Of a stretch of DNA of 64,000 nt, positions 1-7,593 are shown one piece after another. Position numbers and translations under genes: made by a program. Where the stretch lies: assembly GCF_022171985.1 (NCBI RefSeq), contig NZ_JAJVHF010000001.1:372001-436000 (forward strand), written 5' to 3'. Numbering within the stretch: position 1 is the stretch's first letter; the number at the start of each line of letters is the position of its first letter. Source of the DNA: Huaxiibacter chinensis. Lineage in GTDB: Bacteria; Pseudomonadota; Gammaproteobacteria; Enterobacterales; Enterobacteriaceae. Under the pieces are notes generated by a model. It did not search any database. It was not told where the DNA came from and saw only the letters and a list, made by a program, of their open reading frames with translations.

Positions 1-569
1 ATTCACGCTGGTTTATTCCCCTGGAGCGCCAGGGATTACAGAATCTTTTAAATGAACGCAAAATTATCCGTGCCGCGCAGGAAAACGGCACCGTAGGGGT
101 AAATAACCGCGTACCATTACAGTCGCTCACCGCCGCCAATATTATGGTGGAAGGGTCAATTATTGGCTATGAAAGCAACGTGAAATCCGGAGGCGCGGGC
201 GCACGTTATTTTGGGATTGGCGCGGACACCCAGTACCAGCTTGACCAGATTGCCGTGAACCTGCGCGTGGTAAATGTCAGCACCGGTGAAATATTATCAT
301 CGGTTAATACCAGTAAAACGATTCTCTCGTATGAAGTTCAGGCAGGGGTATTCCGCTTCATTGATTACCAGCGTCTGCTGGAAGGTGAAATTGGCTATAC
401 CTCGAATGAGCCGGTGATGCTGTGTCTGATGTCCGCTATCGAAACGGGCGTGATCTTCCTGATTAACGATGGTATCGATCGCGGCCTGTGGGACCTGCAA
501 AATAAAAATGAAGTGAAAAACGATATTCTGGTGAAATACCGCGATATGTCGGTGCCTCCGGAATCCTGA
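1..569 (+). CDS. csgG: Curli production assembly/transport protein CsgG (5' end outside window)
   Basis: This is the C-terminal 188 residues of CsgG, the outer membrane lipoprotein that forms the nonameric pore through which curli subunits CsgA and CsgB are secreted. The reading frame is open from base 3 to the TGA at 567-569 and matches E. coli CsgG almost residue for residue as I recall it, including the NVSTGEILSSVNTSKT stretch and the terminal SVPPES. The family length is 277 residues, so about 89 N-terminal residues lie upstream, including the lipoprotein signal and the pore constriction. It is normally the last gene of csgDEFG, and the hairpin just downstream agrees with an operon end. 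I am very sure of the identity. Confidence 0.97.
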   Translation, partial: SRWFIPLERQGLQNLLNERKIIRAAQENGTVGVNNRVPLQSLTAANIMVEGSIIGYESNVKSGGAGARYFGIGADTQYQLDQIAVNLRVVNVSTGEILSSVNTSKTILSYEVQAGVFRFIDYQRLLEGEIGYTSNEPVMLCLMSAIETGVIFLINDGIDRGLWDLQNKNEVKNDILVKYRDMSVPPES

Positions 570-589
570 TAATAACGCGCATACAAAAA

Positions 590-615
590 GCGAGGCACAT
601 TAGCCTCGCTTTTTT
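590..615 (+). terminator. Terminator after csgG
   Basis: A 7-bp stem GCGAGGC / GCCTCGC with a 6-base loop is followed by six T residues. It ends the curli operon. The T tract overlaps the ycdZ stop codon on the opposite strand, so it lies between convergent genes. Confidence 0.85.
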
Positions 616-1096
616 ATTTGCTCACTGCCGTCACGTTTGCTGTTCGCGCCCGCCGGGCGGCGAGCCACAATCCGCTGTTTTTCATGGCGTACCCGAATAC
701 CAGCCCCAGCATCAGGGAAGGGACAATCAGTTTCCAGTCGCCCTGCCCGGCAAAGGTGGCACAGGCGCCAATAAAGGTGCCAGGCACAAAAGAGAGCAGA
801 AGATGTTTGGCCTGTACGCACATTAAAAAGGCGACAACGCCGGTCATGACGTAGCTTAAGATCTCCAGATGCGGCGCCAGCGCACTGCCGTGCATGATAA
901 TCAGGGCCCATGCGACCCCGCTCATCATCGTGCATCCCGAAATGAAGAACCCTTTTACGCCACCCTGCGGGCAGGCAAAATAGGCCGTACAGCCAAGGAA
1001 TCCTGCCCAGCTGAGTAAACCCAGCGACACAGCAACCCATCCCCAGAGACCGGAGAGAAGACCTGTTGTGATGGCAATCGAAAGAAGTATGTTCAT
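614..1096 (-). CDS. ycdZ: DUF1097 inner membrane protein YcdZ
   Basis: This 160-residue, very hydrophobic protein has about five or six predicted membrane segments and belongs to the DUF1097 family. It matches E. coli YcdZ, for example in GWVAVSLGLLSWAGFLGC and GYAMKNSGLWLAAR. The frame stays open 23 codons further upstream, but I place the start at the ATG at 1094-1096 because the family begins MNILLSIAITTG and the upstream residues are not membrane-like. Its position beside csgG is the same as in E. coli. No biochemical function is established to my knowledge. Confidence 0.9.
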   Translation of the reverse strand: MNILLSIAITTGLLSGLWGWVAVSLGLLSWAGFLGCTAYFACPQGGVKGFFISGCTMMSGVAWALIIMHGSALAPHLEILSYVMTGVVAFLMCVQAKHLLLSFVPGTFIGACATFAGQGDWKLIVPSLMLGLVFGYAMKNSGLWLAARRARTANVTAVSK

Positions 1097-1192
1097 GGCG
1101 CGCATCTTATCAGATACGCGCCATGATAATGAGATCGCTCGCACATTATGTGCAAGCTCACTCATTACGTTGCAGAATAAGTGTGATCTAAA

Positions 1193-1747
1193 TCACTCTT
1201 CATTCTCTTCCTGTAAATCATCCCACATGGCGGAAAGCGCTTCGCGCGTCAGCGGTGCCAGGGTTCGCCAGAAAGGCGAAGTGGCATGGGCTTCAATTTT
1301 GCCCAGGAAGGTGCCGCACCAGGGTAAAATATAATCGGCAAATAAGGTTTCCAGCGCGTCGCTTTCGTCATCCCCGGCGTTATCTTCAATCCAGGAAGCA
1401 GCCAGCAGCAAGGTACCAATATGATCGGCGGGAACGTCGGTCAATGGCATACCACGTTCCGATAAAAACGCGCGGACTTCCGCTTCCGTTGCCCCTTCCA
1501 CCCACGAGGAGCGATACGGGGGGACCTTACACTCTTCGCCAATAAACAAGGCGCTATAGTCGGCCGCAATTTGCTGCATATCGCAGCTATTCTGCAGACG
1601 CTGTAGCAACTCGTCCTGCTCTAACGGCCAGTTAGCCGCGAGTTTACCTTCGCGAATCAGCGTGAAAAGCGGGACCAGCAGCGGATCCTGCGGCTGGCGA
1701 TAATAAAGGGTGCCCAACACGCGGCAAAGGATTGAAAACTCGTTCAT
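1193..1747 (-). CDS. ycdY: TorD/DmsD-family chaperone YcdY
   Basis: This 184-residue, mostly alpha-helical acidic protein belongs to the TorD/DmsD redox-enzyme maturation chaperones. The family signature region is visible as VPPYRSSWVEG near residues 76-86. In E. coli YcdY is reported to act on YcdX, its neighbour, raising its zinc-dependent phosphatase activity, rather than on a molybdoenzyme. Here it follows ycdX after 20 bases on the same strand, so the two are almost certainly cotranscribed. The start ATG at 1745-1747 fits the family length. Confidence 0.92.
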   Translation of the reverse strand: MNEFSILCRVLGTLYYRQPQDPLLVPLFTLIREGKLAANWPLEQDELLQRLQNSCDMQQIAADYSALFIGEECKVPPYRSSWVEGATEAEVRAFLSERGMPLTDVPADHIGTLLLAASWIEDNAGDDESDALETLFADYILPWCGTFLGKIEAHATSPFWRTLAPLTREALSAMWDDLQEENEE

Positions 1748-1767
1748 CTCTTTATTCCATTACACAT

Positions 1768-2505
1768 TTATAATTCGGCAAATTCGCCGATTGGCGCCAT
1801 GCCGCGAGACTCCAGAAAATCGAGCATGCGGCGCGGCGTAACATTCAGAATTTTATCTTCCGGGAAGCCAACGTCGTCCAGTACTTTCCGACATTCGCTA
1901 AAATCACCCAGCGTAAACGCCGTGTGTGAATCCGACCCCAGCGCCACTCTTCCTCCGGCATCCCGTACCGCGGCGGCGATGGCCCGACAGTTGGCCTCGC
2001 TGCCTTTACGCGAGTGAATAAAGGAGGAGTTGTTGATCTCCAGGGCGACGTCATATTTAGCCGCCGCCTGTGCAACCGCCTCAATATCAATAGGGAATTT
2101 CGGATTACCAGGATGGCTGATGATGTGTACATTGCCGCTGGCAATGGTCGCAATCATCGCCTGAGTATGGGTCTCTTTATCCTGCGGCGCGAAAACCGGT
2201 TCGTGGAATCCGGCAATGATGAGATCCAGCGAAGTGAGCATGGGGCCGGTACAGTCGATCTCCCCGTCCGTATTTTTAATGTTGGCTTCAATTCCGCGGA
2301 GAATGCCTACCCCATCAACCAGGCGCGGCCAGATGCGCATATTCACAAAGTGCCAGTAATGGGGTGCGTCAGCCATATCCGGACCGTGATCGGTAATAGC
2401 AAAGAGCTTAATGCCTTTACGCTTTGCTTGCGCGATGTAGTCATGGAGGGTGCTGTAGGCATGGGTACTGGCGACGGTGTGCATATGCAGGTCAACGGGA
2501 TACAT
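1768..2505 (-). CDS. ycdX: PHP-domain zinc phosphatase YcdX
   Basis: This 245-residue PHP-fold metal-dependent phosphatase carries the residues that bind the trinuclear zinc site: H7, H9 and H15 in [11 protein letters not shown], and the later TDHGPD, GIEANI, GFHEP, ISHPGNP and GSDSHT motifs. In E. coli it is linked to swarming motility. The frame is open 38 codons upstream, but the ATG at 2503-2505 is chosen because it follows a GAGGAG ribosome-binding site, gives the family length, and starts directly with the metal motif. It is the first gene of the ycdX-ycdY pair. Confidence 0.95.
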   Translation of the reverse strand: MYPVDLHMHTVASTHAYSTLHDYIAQAKRKGIKLFAITDHGPDMADAPHYWHFVNMRIWPRLVDGVGILRGIEANIKNTDGEIDCTGPMLTSLDLIIAGFHEPVFAPQDKETHTQAMIATIASGNVHIISHPGNPKFPIDIEAVAQAAAKYDVALEINNSSFIHSRKGSEANCRAIAAAVRDAGGRVALGSDSHTAFTLGDFSECRKVLDDVGFPEDKILNVTPRRMLDFLESRGMAPIGEFAEL

Positions 2506-2663
2506 CTGTCTCTCCTCTTTTGTTTTACCAAAGGATAGCAGGAATGGCAGGTGAATATTAGCAAAACACAGCGGACGCCCTGCTGCCGCTACCCGGCCTG
2601 AACCCTGCCACCCGTGCACCCTCTCGTCTGTGAGAGGGCTGGGCGATGGGCTAACCCGGAACC

Positions 2664-3602
2664 TTAATAACCCCGCTGACGGTCAACCTGACCCGTCACC
2701 GTCTTTCCGGCTTCCAGCTGGCTTATGGTACGGGCGATATACGCCACCGCCTCCGCCGGGCGGGTCACCGCCGCGATATGCGGCGTCATGCCCACGCGTG
2801 GATGCGCCCACAGCGGACTCTCTTTCGGCAAGGGCTCACTGCTATAAACATCCAGCATTGCGCCTTTCAGCTTGCCGTTATCCAGCGCCGCCAGCAGGTC
2901 ATGCTCTACCAGATGGACACCGCGCGCCAGGTTCATGACATAGCTTTCATCGTCCAGCTGATTCAGCAGTTCGCTATTGATAATGCCCACCGTTTCAGCG
3001 GTGTTCGGCAACAGGTTGATCAGCACCCGCGTGCCCTTTAAGAACGACGGCAACTCATCCTTCCCGGCAAAACTTTCAACGCCCGGATACTGCTTGCGAT
3101 TTCGGCTCCAGCAGCGCAGCGGGAATCCCCACGGCGCCAGCGCTTCAGCGACTTTCGATCCCAGTACGCCCGCGCCTAAGATGCCAATGGTAAAGGATTC
3201 CCGGCTATATTCCGCCAGCGGCTCCCACTGCGACTGCTGTTTCAGCAGGTGGTAATCATCAAAGCGACGGAACCAGTGCAGCACCTGACTGACCGCATAT
3301 TCCTGCATCTGCTGACCCATACCGGTGTCTTCGAGCCGGAACAGGGGAATATGTTCCGGTAACATTTCAGGATGCGCTTTCAGCTTGCTCAAAATGGAGT
3401 CCACGCCTGCCCCAAGGGCAAAAACGGCTTTCAGTTCTCGCCCCTGCAACATCTCTACCGGAGGATGCCAGACCAGCGCATAATCCGCAGGTTGATTATC
3501 TCCCCGCTTCCATTCACGTACCCGCGCCCCGGGTAACGCGGCGCTCAGCGATTTTAGCCAGTAGGCGGTGTCAAACGTCGGGTGATAGAAGATGATATCC
3601 AT
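2664..3602 (-). CDS. ghrA: Glyoxylate/hydroxypyruvate reductase A
   Basis: This 312-residue cytosolic D-2-hydroxyacid dehydrogenase reduces glyoxylate and hydroxypyruvate with NADPH. The Rossmann motif [13 protein letters not shown] lies near residues 142-154. The catalytic Arg sits in [10 protein letters not shown] and the catalytic His in TPHIAA. The protein matches E. coli GhrA (YcdW) over its full length, ending GQVDRQRGY. The ATG at 3600-3602 is preferred over an in-frame start 53 codons upstream because it reproduces the family N-terminus [11 protein letters not shown]. It lies upstream of a tRNA-Ser gene, as in E. coli where serX is adjacent. Confidence 0.95.
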   Translation of the reverse strand: MDIIFYHPTFDTAYWLKSLSAALPGARVREWKRGDNQPADYALVWHPPVEMLQGRELKAVFALGAGVDSILSKLKAHPEMLPEHIPLFRLEDTGMGQQMQEYAVSQVLHWFRRFDDYHLLKQQSQWEPLAEYSRESFTIGILGAGVLGSKVAEALAPWGFPLRCWSRNRKQYPGVESFAGKDELPSFLKGTRVLINLLPNTAETVGIINSELLNQLDDESYVMNLARGVHLVEHDLLAALDNGKLKGAMLDVYSSEPLPKESPLWAHPRVGMTPHIAAVTRPAEAVAYIARTISQLEAGKTVTGQVDRQRGY

Positions 3603-3768
3603 TAAGGCTCCTCTCTTGTGCGCAGTTTTGTTTTCATTATCAAGTGGATTGCCAGCATAACAAATTATGCCGTGCCCTGCGTTGCCGATAAAAGAGTCGC
3701 TTTCAGCACATTTAGGAATCAGGTTGCTGGAACTTTGTATAAACAGGCGAGTTAACTGCAAAAGGTGA

Positions 3769-3797
3769 TTGACGCCCGTTCAGCTTTTCCTTACATT
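3769..3797 (+). promoter_or_regulatory. Promoter of first tRNA-Ser(GGA)
   Basis: TTGACG (3769-3774) and TACATT (3792-3797) are separated by 17 bases and followed by a GC-rich discriminator AGCGCCCG, the type found at stable-RNA promoters under stringent control. The tRNA begins 35 bases downstream of the -10 box. Confidence 0.7.
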
Positions 3798-3831
3798 AGC
3801 GCCCGTCCCGACAGCGTTGGGATGACAATAC

Positions 3832-3919
3832 GGTGAGGTGTCCGAGTGGCTGAAGGAGCACGCCTGGAAAGTGTGTATACGGCAACGTATCGAGGGTTCG
3901 AACCCCTCTCTCACCGCCA
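3832..3919 (+). tRNA. serX: tRNA-Ser (anticodon GGA), copy 1
   Basis: This 88-base class II tRNA has acceptor stem GGTGAGG pairing with CCTCTC-side bases, a long variable arm (GTATACGGCAACGTAT region), the T arm GGTTCGAACCC and an encoded CCA at 3917-3919. The anticodon stem CACGC/GTGTG encloses loop CTGGAAA, giving anticodon GGA for UCC and UCU serine codons. Position next to ghrA corresponds to E. coli serX. Confidence 0.96.
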
Positions 3920-3932
3920 TCTTTAAAGAAGA

Positions 3933-3960
3933 GCCCGCATGAAAATGCGGGCTTTTTTTT
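3933..3960 (+). terminator. Terminator of first tRNA-Ser
   Basis: A perfect 8-bp stem GCCCGCAT / ATGCGGGC with loop GAAA is followed by eight T residues. Confidence 0.93.
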
Positions 3961-3978
3961 CGTCTGTTGTATCAGGCC

Positions 3979-4884
3979 CTACTCTTCCACGATGCGCGCA
4001 TACTCCTCGGCCAGGAAATCCACCAGCGTTCTGACCGAGGGTAACAACCCGCGCCGGGAAGGATAGACGGCGTGGATCACCTCTCTTTGCGGCTCCCACT
4101 CGTCCAGTACACGGACAAGTTCCCCGGCGGCAAGGCGATCGCGCACCATCAGAATGGGCAGCTGAACCACCCCCACACCGGCTATCGCCGCCTCGCGTAA
4201 CGCCAGCATGTCCCCTGTGACGAAACGTGGCGTAAAGTGCACCTCTGCTTTCGCGCCATCAGGCCCGGTCAGCGCCCACTTGTGAACCTGTCTGCCCACC
4301 CCCATGCTGAGCCCGGGCCAGACGCTGAGTTCAGAAGGTGCAACCGGCTGCCCCAGTCGCTTAACCAGCTGCGGGCTCGCGACCAGGCAGTGCCCCCGAT
4401 CGGCCAGAACCCGCAGGACCAGATCGCTGTCATCAAACGGACGCGGGCGAACGCGAATGGCCACATCAATGCCCTCTCCAACGAGGTCCACGCGGCGGTT
4501 AGTCGCTTCAAGCTGGAGATGAATCCCCGGATAGCGGGCCATAAACCGTGCCAGCATCGGACCGACATGCACGTGCAGCAGCGCCACCGGACAGGTGACA
4601 CGCACCCAGCCGCGCGGCTCTGCCTGAAGCGCGGCCACCGCCTCCTGCGCGGCGTCGGCCTCCACCAGCATGGCTTTGCAGTGGTGATAGAACGTCTGCC
4701 CGACTTCCGTCACCGCAAACTGCCGCGTGGTGCGTTGGATCAGGCGCACGCCGAGCCGCTCTTCAAGCTGTGCAATCCGCCGACTCAGGCGTGACTTGGA
4801 TAAACCGCAGGCTCTTCCCGCTGCGGCAAACCCGCCATGATCCACCACCTTAACAAACCAGGCGAAGTCATTAAGATCCTGCAT
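3979..4884 (-). CDS. LysR-family transcriptional regulator
   Basis: This protein of about 301 residues has an N-terminal winged helix-turn-helix (residues about 1-60, with FAAAGRACGLSKSRLSRRIAQLEERLG) and a C-terminal periplasmic-binding-protein-like effector domain. It resembles the subgroup of LysR proteins that begins MQDLNDFAWFVKVV. I chose the ATG at 4882-4884, which has GGAG five bases upstream, over a GTG two codons earlier. It is divergent from the pirin gene across about 110 bases, the usual arrangement for a LysR regulator controlling its neighbour. The effector is unknown. The gene lies inside the segment bracketed by duplicate tRNA-Ser genes. Confidence 0.88.
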   Translation of the reverse strand: MQDLNDFAWFVKVVDHGGFAAAGRACGLSKSRLSRRIAQLEERLGVRLIQRTTRQFAVTEVGQTFYHHCKAMLVEADAAQEAVAALQAEPRGWVRVTCPVALLHVHVGPMLARFMARYPGIHLQLEATNRRVDLVGEGIDVAIRVRPRPFDDSDLVLRVLADRGHCLVASPQLVKRLGQPVAPSELSVWPGLSMGVGRQVHKWALTGPDGAKAEVHFTPRFVTGDMLALREAAIAGVGVVQLPILMVRDRLAAGELVRVLDEWEPQREVIHAVYPSRRGLLPSVRTLVDFLAEEYARIVEE

Positions 4885-4943
4885 CTTCACTCCATTGTTC
4901 TATTTTTGGGACAGTGAGTACTGCTTTCGCTATCTACCGGATT

Positions 4944-4966
4944 ATTAGTCACGAATATAAGCTAAT
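4944..4966. promoter_or_regulatory. Candidate LysR operator
   Basis: ATTAG (4944-4948) and CTAAT (4962-4966) form an inverted repeat with 13 bases between, in the middle of the LysR/pirin divergent region. Size and placement fit a LysR recognition site. This is inferred from symmetry and position only. Confidence 0.45.
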
Positions 4967-4995
4967 ACTCATCAACCGAACAACAGGAGAGAAGT

Positions 4996-5862
4996 ATGAA
5001 ACAGGTGACAGGCGTTTATACCGCCCCCCGTCCGCACTGGGTTGGCGATGGTTTTCCGGTGCGTTCACTGTTTTCTTACCAGACCCACGGAGAAGCGCTC
5101 AGCCCCTTCCTGCTTCTGGACTACGCGGGGCCACATCACTTCCCGGGCGATGGGGTGAAACGGGGTGTGGGCCAACATCCCCATCGGGGTTTTGAGACCG
5201 TTACCCTTGTCTACTCGGGCGACGTAGCGCATCGCGACTCCACCGGTCAGGGCGGCACTATCGGTCCCGGCGACGTCCAGTGGATGACTGCCGGCGCGGG
5301 GATTTTGCACGAGGAGTTTCACGCTGACGCCTTCAGCCGTCAGGGCGGCGATCTCAGGATGATTCAGCTGTGGGTCAATCTGCCCGCAAAGGACAAAATG
5401 GCCCCGCCGGGCTATCAAAGCCTGACCAAAAAGGCGATCCCCGTCATCCCCCTGCCCGATAATCAGGGTGAGATCCGGGTGATTGCCGGTCGCTACGGCG
5501 AGATTACGGGTCCGGCGCATACCTTCTCACCGCTTAACGTCTGGGATATCGCGTTGCGACAGGATGCCCATTTGACCCTGACTCAGCCCCAGGGCTGGAG
5601 CACTGCGCTGGTGGTTGTCGAAGGCGCCATAAAGGTAAATGGCACCGCTGAGGCGGGAGAAGCGCAGCTGATCGTGCTGAGCCAGAGCGGGGAAAAATTG
5701 CACCTTGAAGCCCGTCGCGACGCCAAAGTGCTGCTTTTGGCGGGCGAGCCTTTACACGAACCCATTGTCGGCTATGGCCCGTTTGTTATGAACAGTAAAA
5801 GTGAAATCGCGGAGGCAATCCGTGATTTTAATGGCGGCCAGTTTGGCCAAATGTCAGCGTAA
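4996..5862 (+). CDS. Pirin family protein (bicupin)
   Basis: This 288-residue protein belongs to the pirin family of metal-binding bicupins, some of which have quercetin 2,3-dioxygenase activity. The N-terminal cupin has the metal ligands H61 and H63 in QHPHRGFETVT, and H105 and E107 in GAGILHEEFH, with spacing like that of human pirin and E. coli YhhW. The C-terminal half (about 170-288) is the second cupin-like domain, without an obvious metal site. A ribosome-binding site (CAGGAGAG) precedes the ATG. The next gene starts 14 bases later, so the two form an operon, probably under the divergent LysR protein. The substrate is unknown. Confidence 0.9.
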   Translation: MKQVTGVYTAPRPHWVGDGFPVRSLFSYQTHGEALSPFLLLDYAGPHHFPGDGVKRGVGQHPHRGFETVTLVYSGDVAHRDSTGQGGTIGPGDVQWMTAGAGILHEEFHADAFSRQGGDLRMIQLWVNLPAKDKMAPPGYQSLTKKAIPVIPLPDNQGEIRVIAGRYGEITGPAHTFSPLNVWDIALRQDAHLTLTQPQGWSTALVVVEGAIKVNGTAEAGEAQLIVLSQSGEKLHLEARRDAKVLLLAGEPLHEPIVGYGPFVMNSKSEIAEAIRDFNGGQFGQMSA

Positions 5863-5876
5863 TAAAGGAGAGAACC

Positions 5877-6554
5877 ATGTCTGCCCCTGCTAATTTTAAC
5901 GGCGCACGTCCGGTGATTGATGCGAATGATGCGGTGATGCTGCTTATCGATCACCAGAGCGGCCTGTTTCAGACCGTCGGCGATATGCCGATGCCGGAAC
6001 TGCGTGCCCGCGCTGCGGCGCTGGCCAAAATAGCCCGGCTTGCCAATATTCCGGTCATCACTACCGCGTCGGTGCCACAAGGTCCGAACGGTCCCTTAAT
6101 TCCGGAGATCCACGCCAATGCCCCCCATGCGCAATACGTGGCGCGTAAAGGGGAAATTAATGCCTGGGATAATCCAGAGTTTGTGGCGGCGGTAAAGGCC
6201 ACCGGGCGTCGGACGCTGATTATCGCGGGCACCATCACCAGCGTCTGCATGGCATTTCCTTCTGTCAGCGCCGTCGCCGATGGCTATAAAGTGTTTGCGG
6301 TCATTGACGCCTCGGGTACCTACAGCAAAATGGCGCAGGAAATTACCCTGGCCCGTGTGGTACAGGCAGGCGTTGTACCGATGGATACGGCTGCGGTTGC
6401 CTCGGAAATCCAGCGTAGCTGGAATCGCGCCGATGCGGCGGAGTGGGCCGACGTTTATACCCATATTTTCCCGGCGTATCAGTTATTGATCGAAAGTTAC
6501 GGCAAAGCGCAGGAGGTCGTGAAGAACAACGAAGTGCTCGATTCACAGCGCTAA
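5877..6554 (+). CDS. Isochorismatase-fold cysteine hydrolase (YcaC-like)
   Basis: This 225-residue protein belongs to the isochorismatase-like cysteine hydrolases and is close to the YcaC type. The expected catalytic triad is present: D25 in MLLIDHQ, K91 in ARKGEINAW and C124 in TITSVCMAF, with the preceding non-proline cis-peptide region GTITS. Such enzymes hydrolyse amides or imides. The substrate cannot be deduced from the sequence. It lies 14 bases after the pirin gene with an AAAGGAGAG ribosome-binding site and is probably cotranscribed with it. It is the last gene before the second tRNA-Ser copy. Confidence 0.88.
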   Translation: MSAPANFNGARPVIDANDAVMLLIDHQSGLFQTVGDMPMPELRARAAALAKIARLANIPVITTASVPQGPNGPLIPEIHANAPHAQYVARKGEINAWDNPEFVAAVKATGRRTLIIAGTITSVCMAFPSVSAVADGYKVFAVIDASGTYSKMAQEITLARVVQAGVVPMDTAAVASEIQRSWNRADAAEWADVYTHIFPAYQLLIESYGKAQEVVKNNEVLDSQR

Positions 6555-6629
6555 ACCGTTCTTCATGGCGGTGAACGTCTGGTGGGTGATTATTGCTTAA
6601 CCGAACAGGCGTGTAGCGTTAAAATCTGC

Positions 6630-6658
6630 TTGACCGCTTTCGCGCAACTCCCTATAGT
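6630..6658 (+). promoter_or_regulatory. Promoter of second tRNA-Ser(GGA)
   Basis: TTGACC (6630-6635) and TATAGT (6653-6658) are 17 bases apart and followed by AGCGCCCC. The layout mirrors that of the first copy, but the box sequences differ, so both tRNA copies appear independently expressed. Confidence 0.75.
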
Positions 6659-6701
6659 AGCGCCCCGTTGCCCCCTACGCGGTCAGGCAGCAAAACAATA
6701 C

Positions 6702-6789
6702 GGTGAGGTGTCCGAGTGGCTGAAGGAGCACGCCTGGAAAGTGTGTATACGGCAACGTATCGAGGGTTCGAACCCCTCTCTCACCGCCA
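6702..6789 (+). tRNA. tRNA-Ser (anticodon GGA), copy 2
   Basis: This 88-base gene is identical to the copy at 3832-3919, with anticodon GGA and an encoded CCA. E. coli K-12 carries a single tRNA at this locus (serX), with a second GGA isoacceptor (serW) elsewhere. Confidence 0.96.
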
Positions 6790-6802
6790 TCTTCAAAGAA
6801 GA

Positions 6803-6830
6803 GCCCGCATGAAAATGCGGGCTTTTTTTT
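6803..6830 (+). terminator. Terminator of second tRNA-Ser
   Basis: The stem GCCCGCAT / ATGCGGGC with loop GAAA and eight T residues is the same as that of copy 1. Confidence 0.93.
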
Positions 6831-6950
6831 CGTCCTTTTTTCATTCATCCCCCTATGCCGCTCTTATACTCACTGTCAAAAGTCATAAAGGAAATACGCT
6901 AACCGGCCGATATTCCCGCGACCCCATGTCATTTTTTATAAGGAGAACTC

Positions 6951-7547
6951 ATGGACGCATTTTTCCAGAGCCAGACCGTCAAGATCATCACAATAGCCCT
7001 GGTAGCGATCGCCTTCGTTATCAGTTTGTATGTGAACAAAAAAGTGAACAGCCAGCTTGCGGGATCCGTCAGAGCTCAGCATGCCAAACTGGCGAAAGAT
7101 GCGTGGGTAAAGACGATTCTGCTTTTTGGCGGTTCTGTGGCAGCCGGGCTGGTCGCTTTTTTTCACGGCGGATTTGATAAAGCCCTGTCTCAGGCCTTTT
7201 TTGGTTTATGTCTGTTTACCGCGATTGGCTCGCTTTGGACCATTAAGAAAACCAACGCGGCTATTGAAGAGGCGAAACAGCTTTCGCTCGAGGGAAAAAG
7301 AAAAGGGCGTATTGAAGATGTTCAACGACTCAATAATGAGAAAGCCGTTTATAACACGTGCCTCAGCTTAGCGGTGGGTTTACCAGGCTTTATTTTTGTT
7401 GCCTTCTTTTTCGAAAAATACCCCTTCCCCTGGCTGTGGTTTGCGGCCTTTCTTTGCACCGGCTTTGGTATTTTATCGGCAAGATGGAGCGAGGCCGCCA
7501 ATCAGGCGATTGCTAAATATGCTTCCGATCCGAAGCACGGCGTCTAA
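6951..7547 (+). CDS. Putative membrane protein of unknown function
   Basis: I do not recognise this 198-residue protein. It shows about five hydrophobic segments, near residues 9-28, 54-70, 76-96, 132-154 and 158-178. Between the third and fourth is a charged, probably cytoplasmic, stretch (NAAIEEAKQLSLEGKRKGR region). The ATG at 6951 is well supported by the ribosome-binding site AAGGAG seven bases upstream. It stands alone between the second tRNA-Ser and the convergent phoH gene. In E. coli this place is occupied by the pga genes. Coding seems real because base composition and codon use resemble the neighbours. Confidence 0.75.
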   Translation: MDAFFQSQTVKIITIALVAIAFVISLYVNKKVNSQLAGSVRAQHAKLAKDAWVKTILLFGGSVAAGLVAFFHGGFDKALSQAFFGLCLFTAIGSLWTIKKTNAAIEEAKQLSLEGKRKGRIEDVQRLNNEKAVYNTCLSLAVGLPGFIFVAFFFEKYPFPWLWFAAFLCTGFGILSARWSEAANQAIAKYASDPKHGV

Positions 7548-7559
7548 ACAAAAAACAAA

Positions 7560-7575
7560 GCCCGGTTTCCCGGGC
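7560..7575. terminator. Shared terminator hairpin between the membrane gene and phoH
   Basis: The stem GCCCGG / CCGGGC has loop TTTC. An A-rich tract (7549-7558) on its left gives a U tract for transcripts coming from phoH. On the right only two T residues follow, so it acts mainly for phoH. Confidence 0.6.
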
Positions 7576-7593
7576 CTTGATGGCGGCAATGAA

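Larger units (their letters stand above)
3825..3964 (+). repeat. Direct repeat, copy 1 (tRNA-Ser plus terminator)
   Basis: These 140 bases recur at 6695-6834 with one difference (T at 3924, C at 6794). The repeat starts six bases before the tRNA, covers all of it and its terminator, and ends a few bases after the T tract. It bounds a 2.7-kb three-gene segment. Confidence 0.95.
6695..6834 (+). repeat. Direct repeat, copy 2 (tRNA-Ser plus terminator)
   Basis: This is the second copy of the 140-base repeat first seen at 3825-3964, in the same orientation, with one mismatch in the spacer between tRNA and terminator. Confidence 0.95.

Noticed and set aside
3825-6834. Integrative element at the tRNA-Ser gene
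   Set aside because: The repeats are suggestive, but there is no integrase, excisionase or mobility gene in the segment, so I list it as a repeat-bounded segment only.
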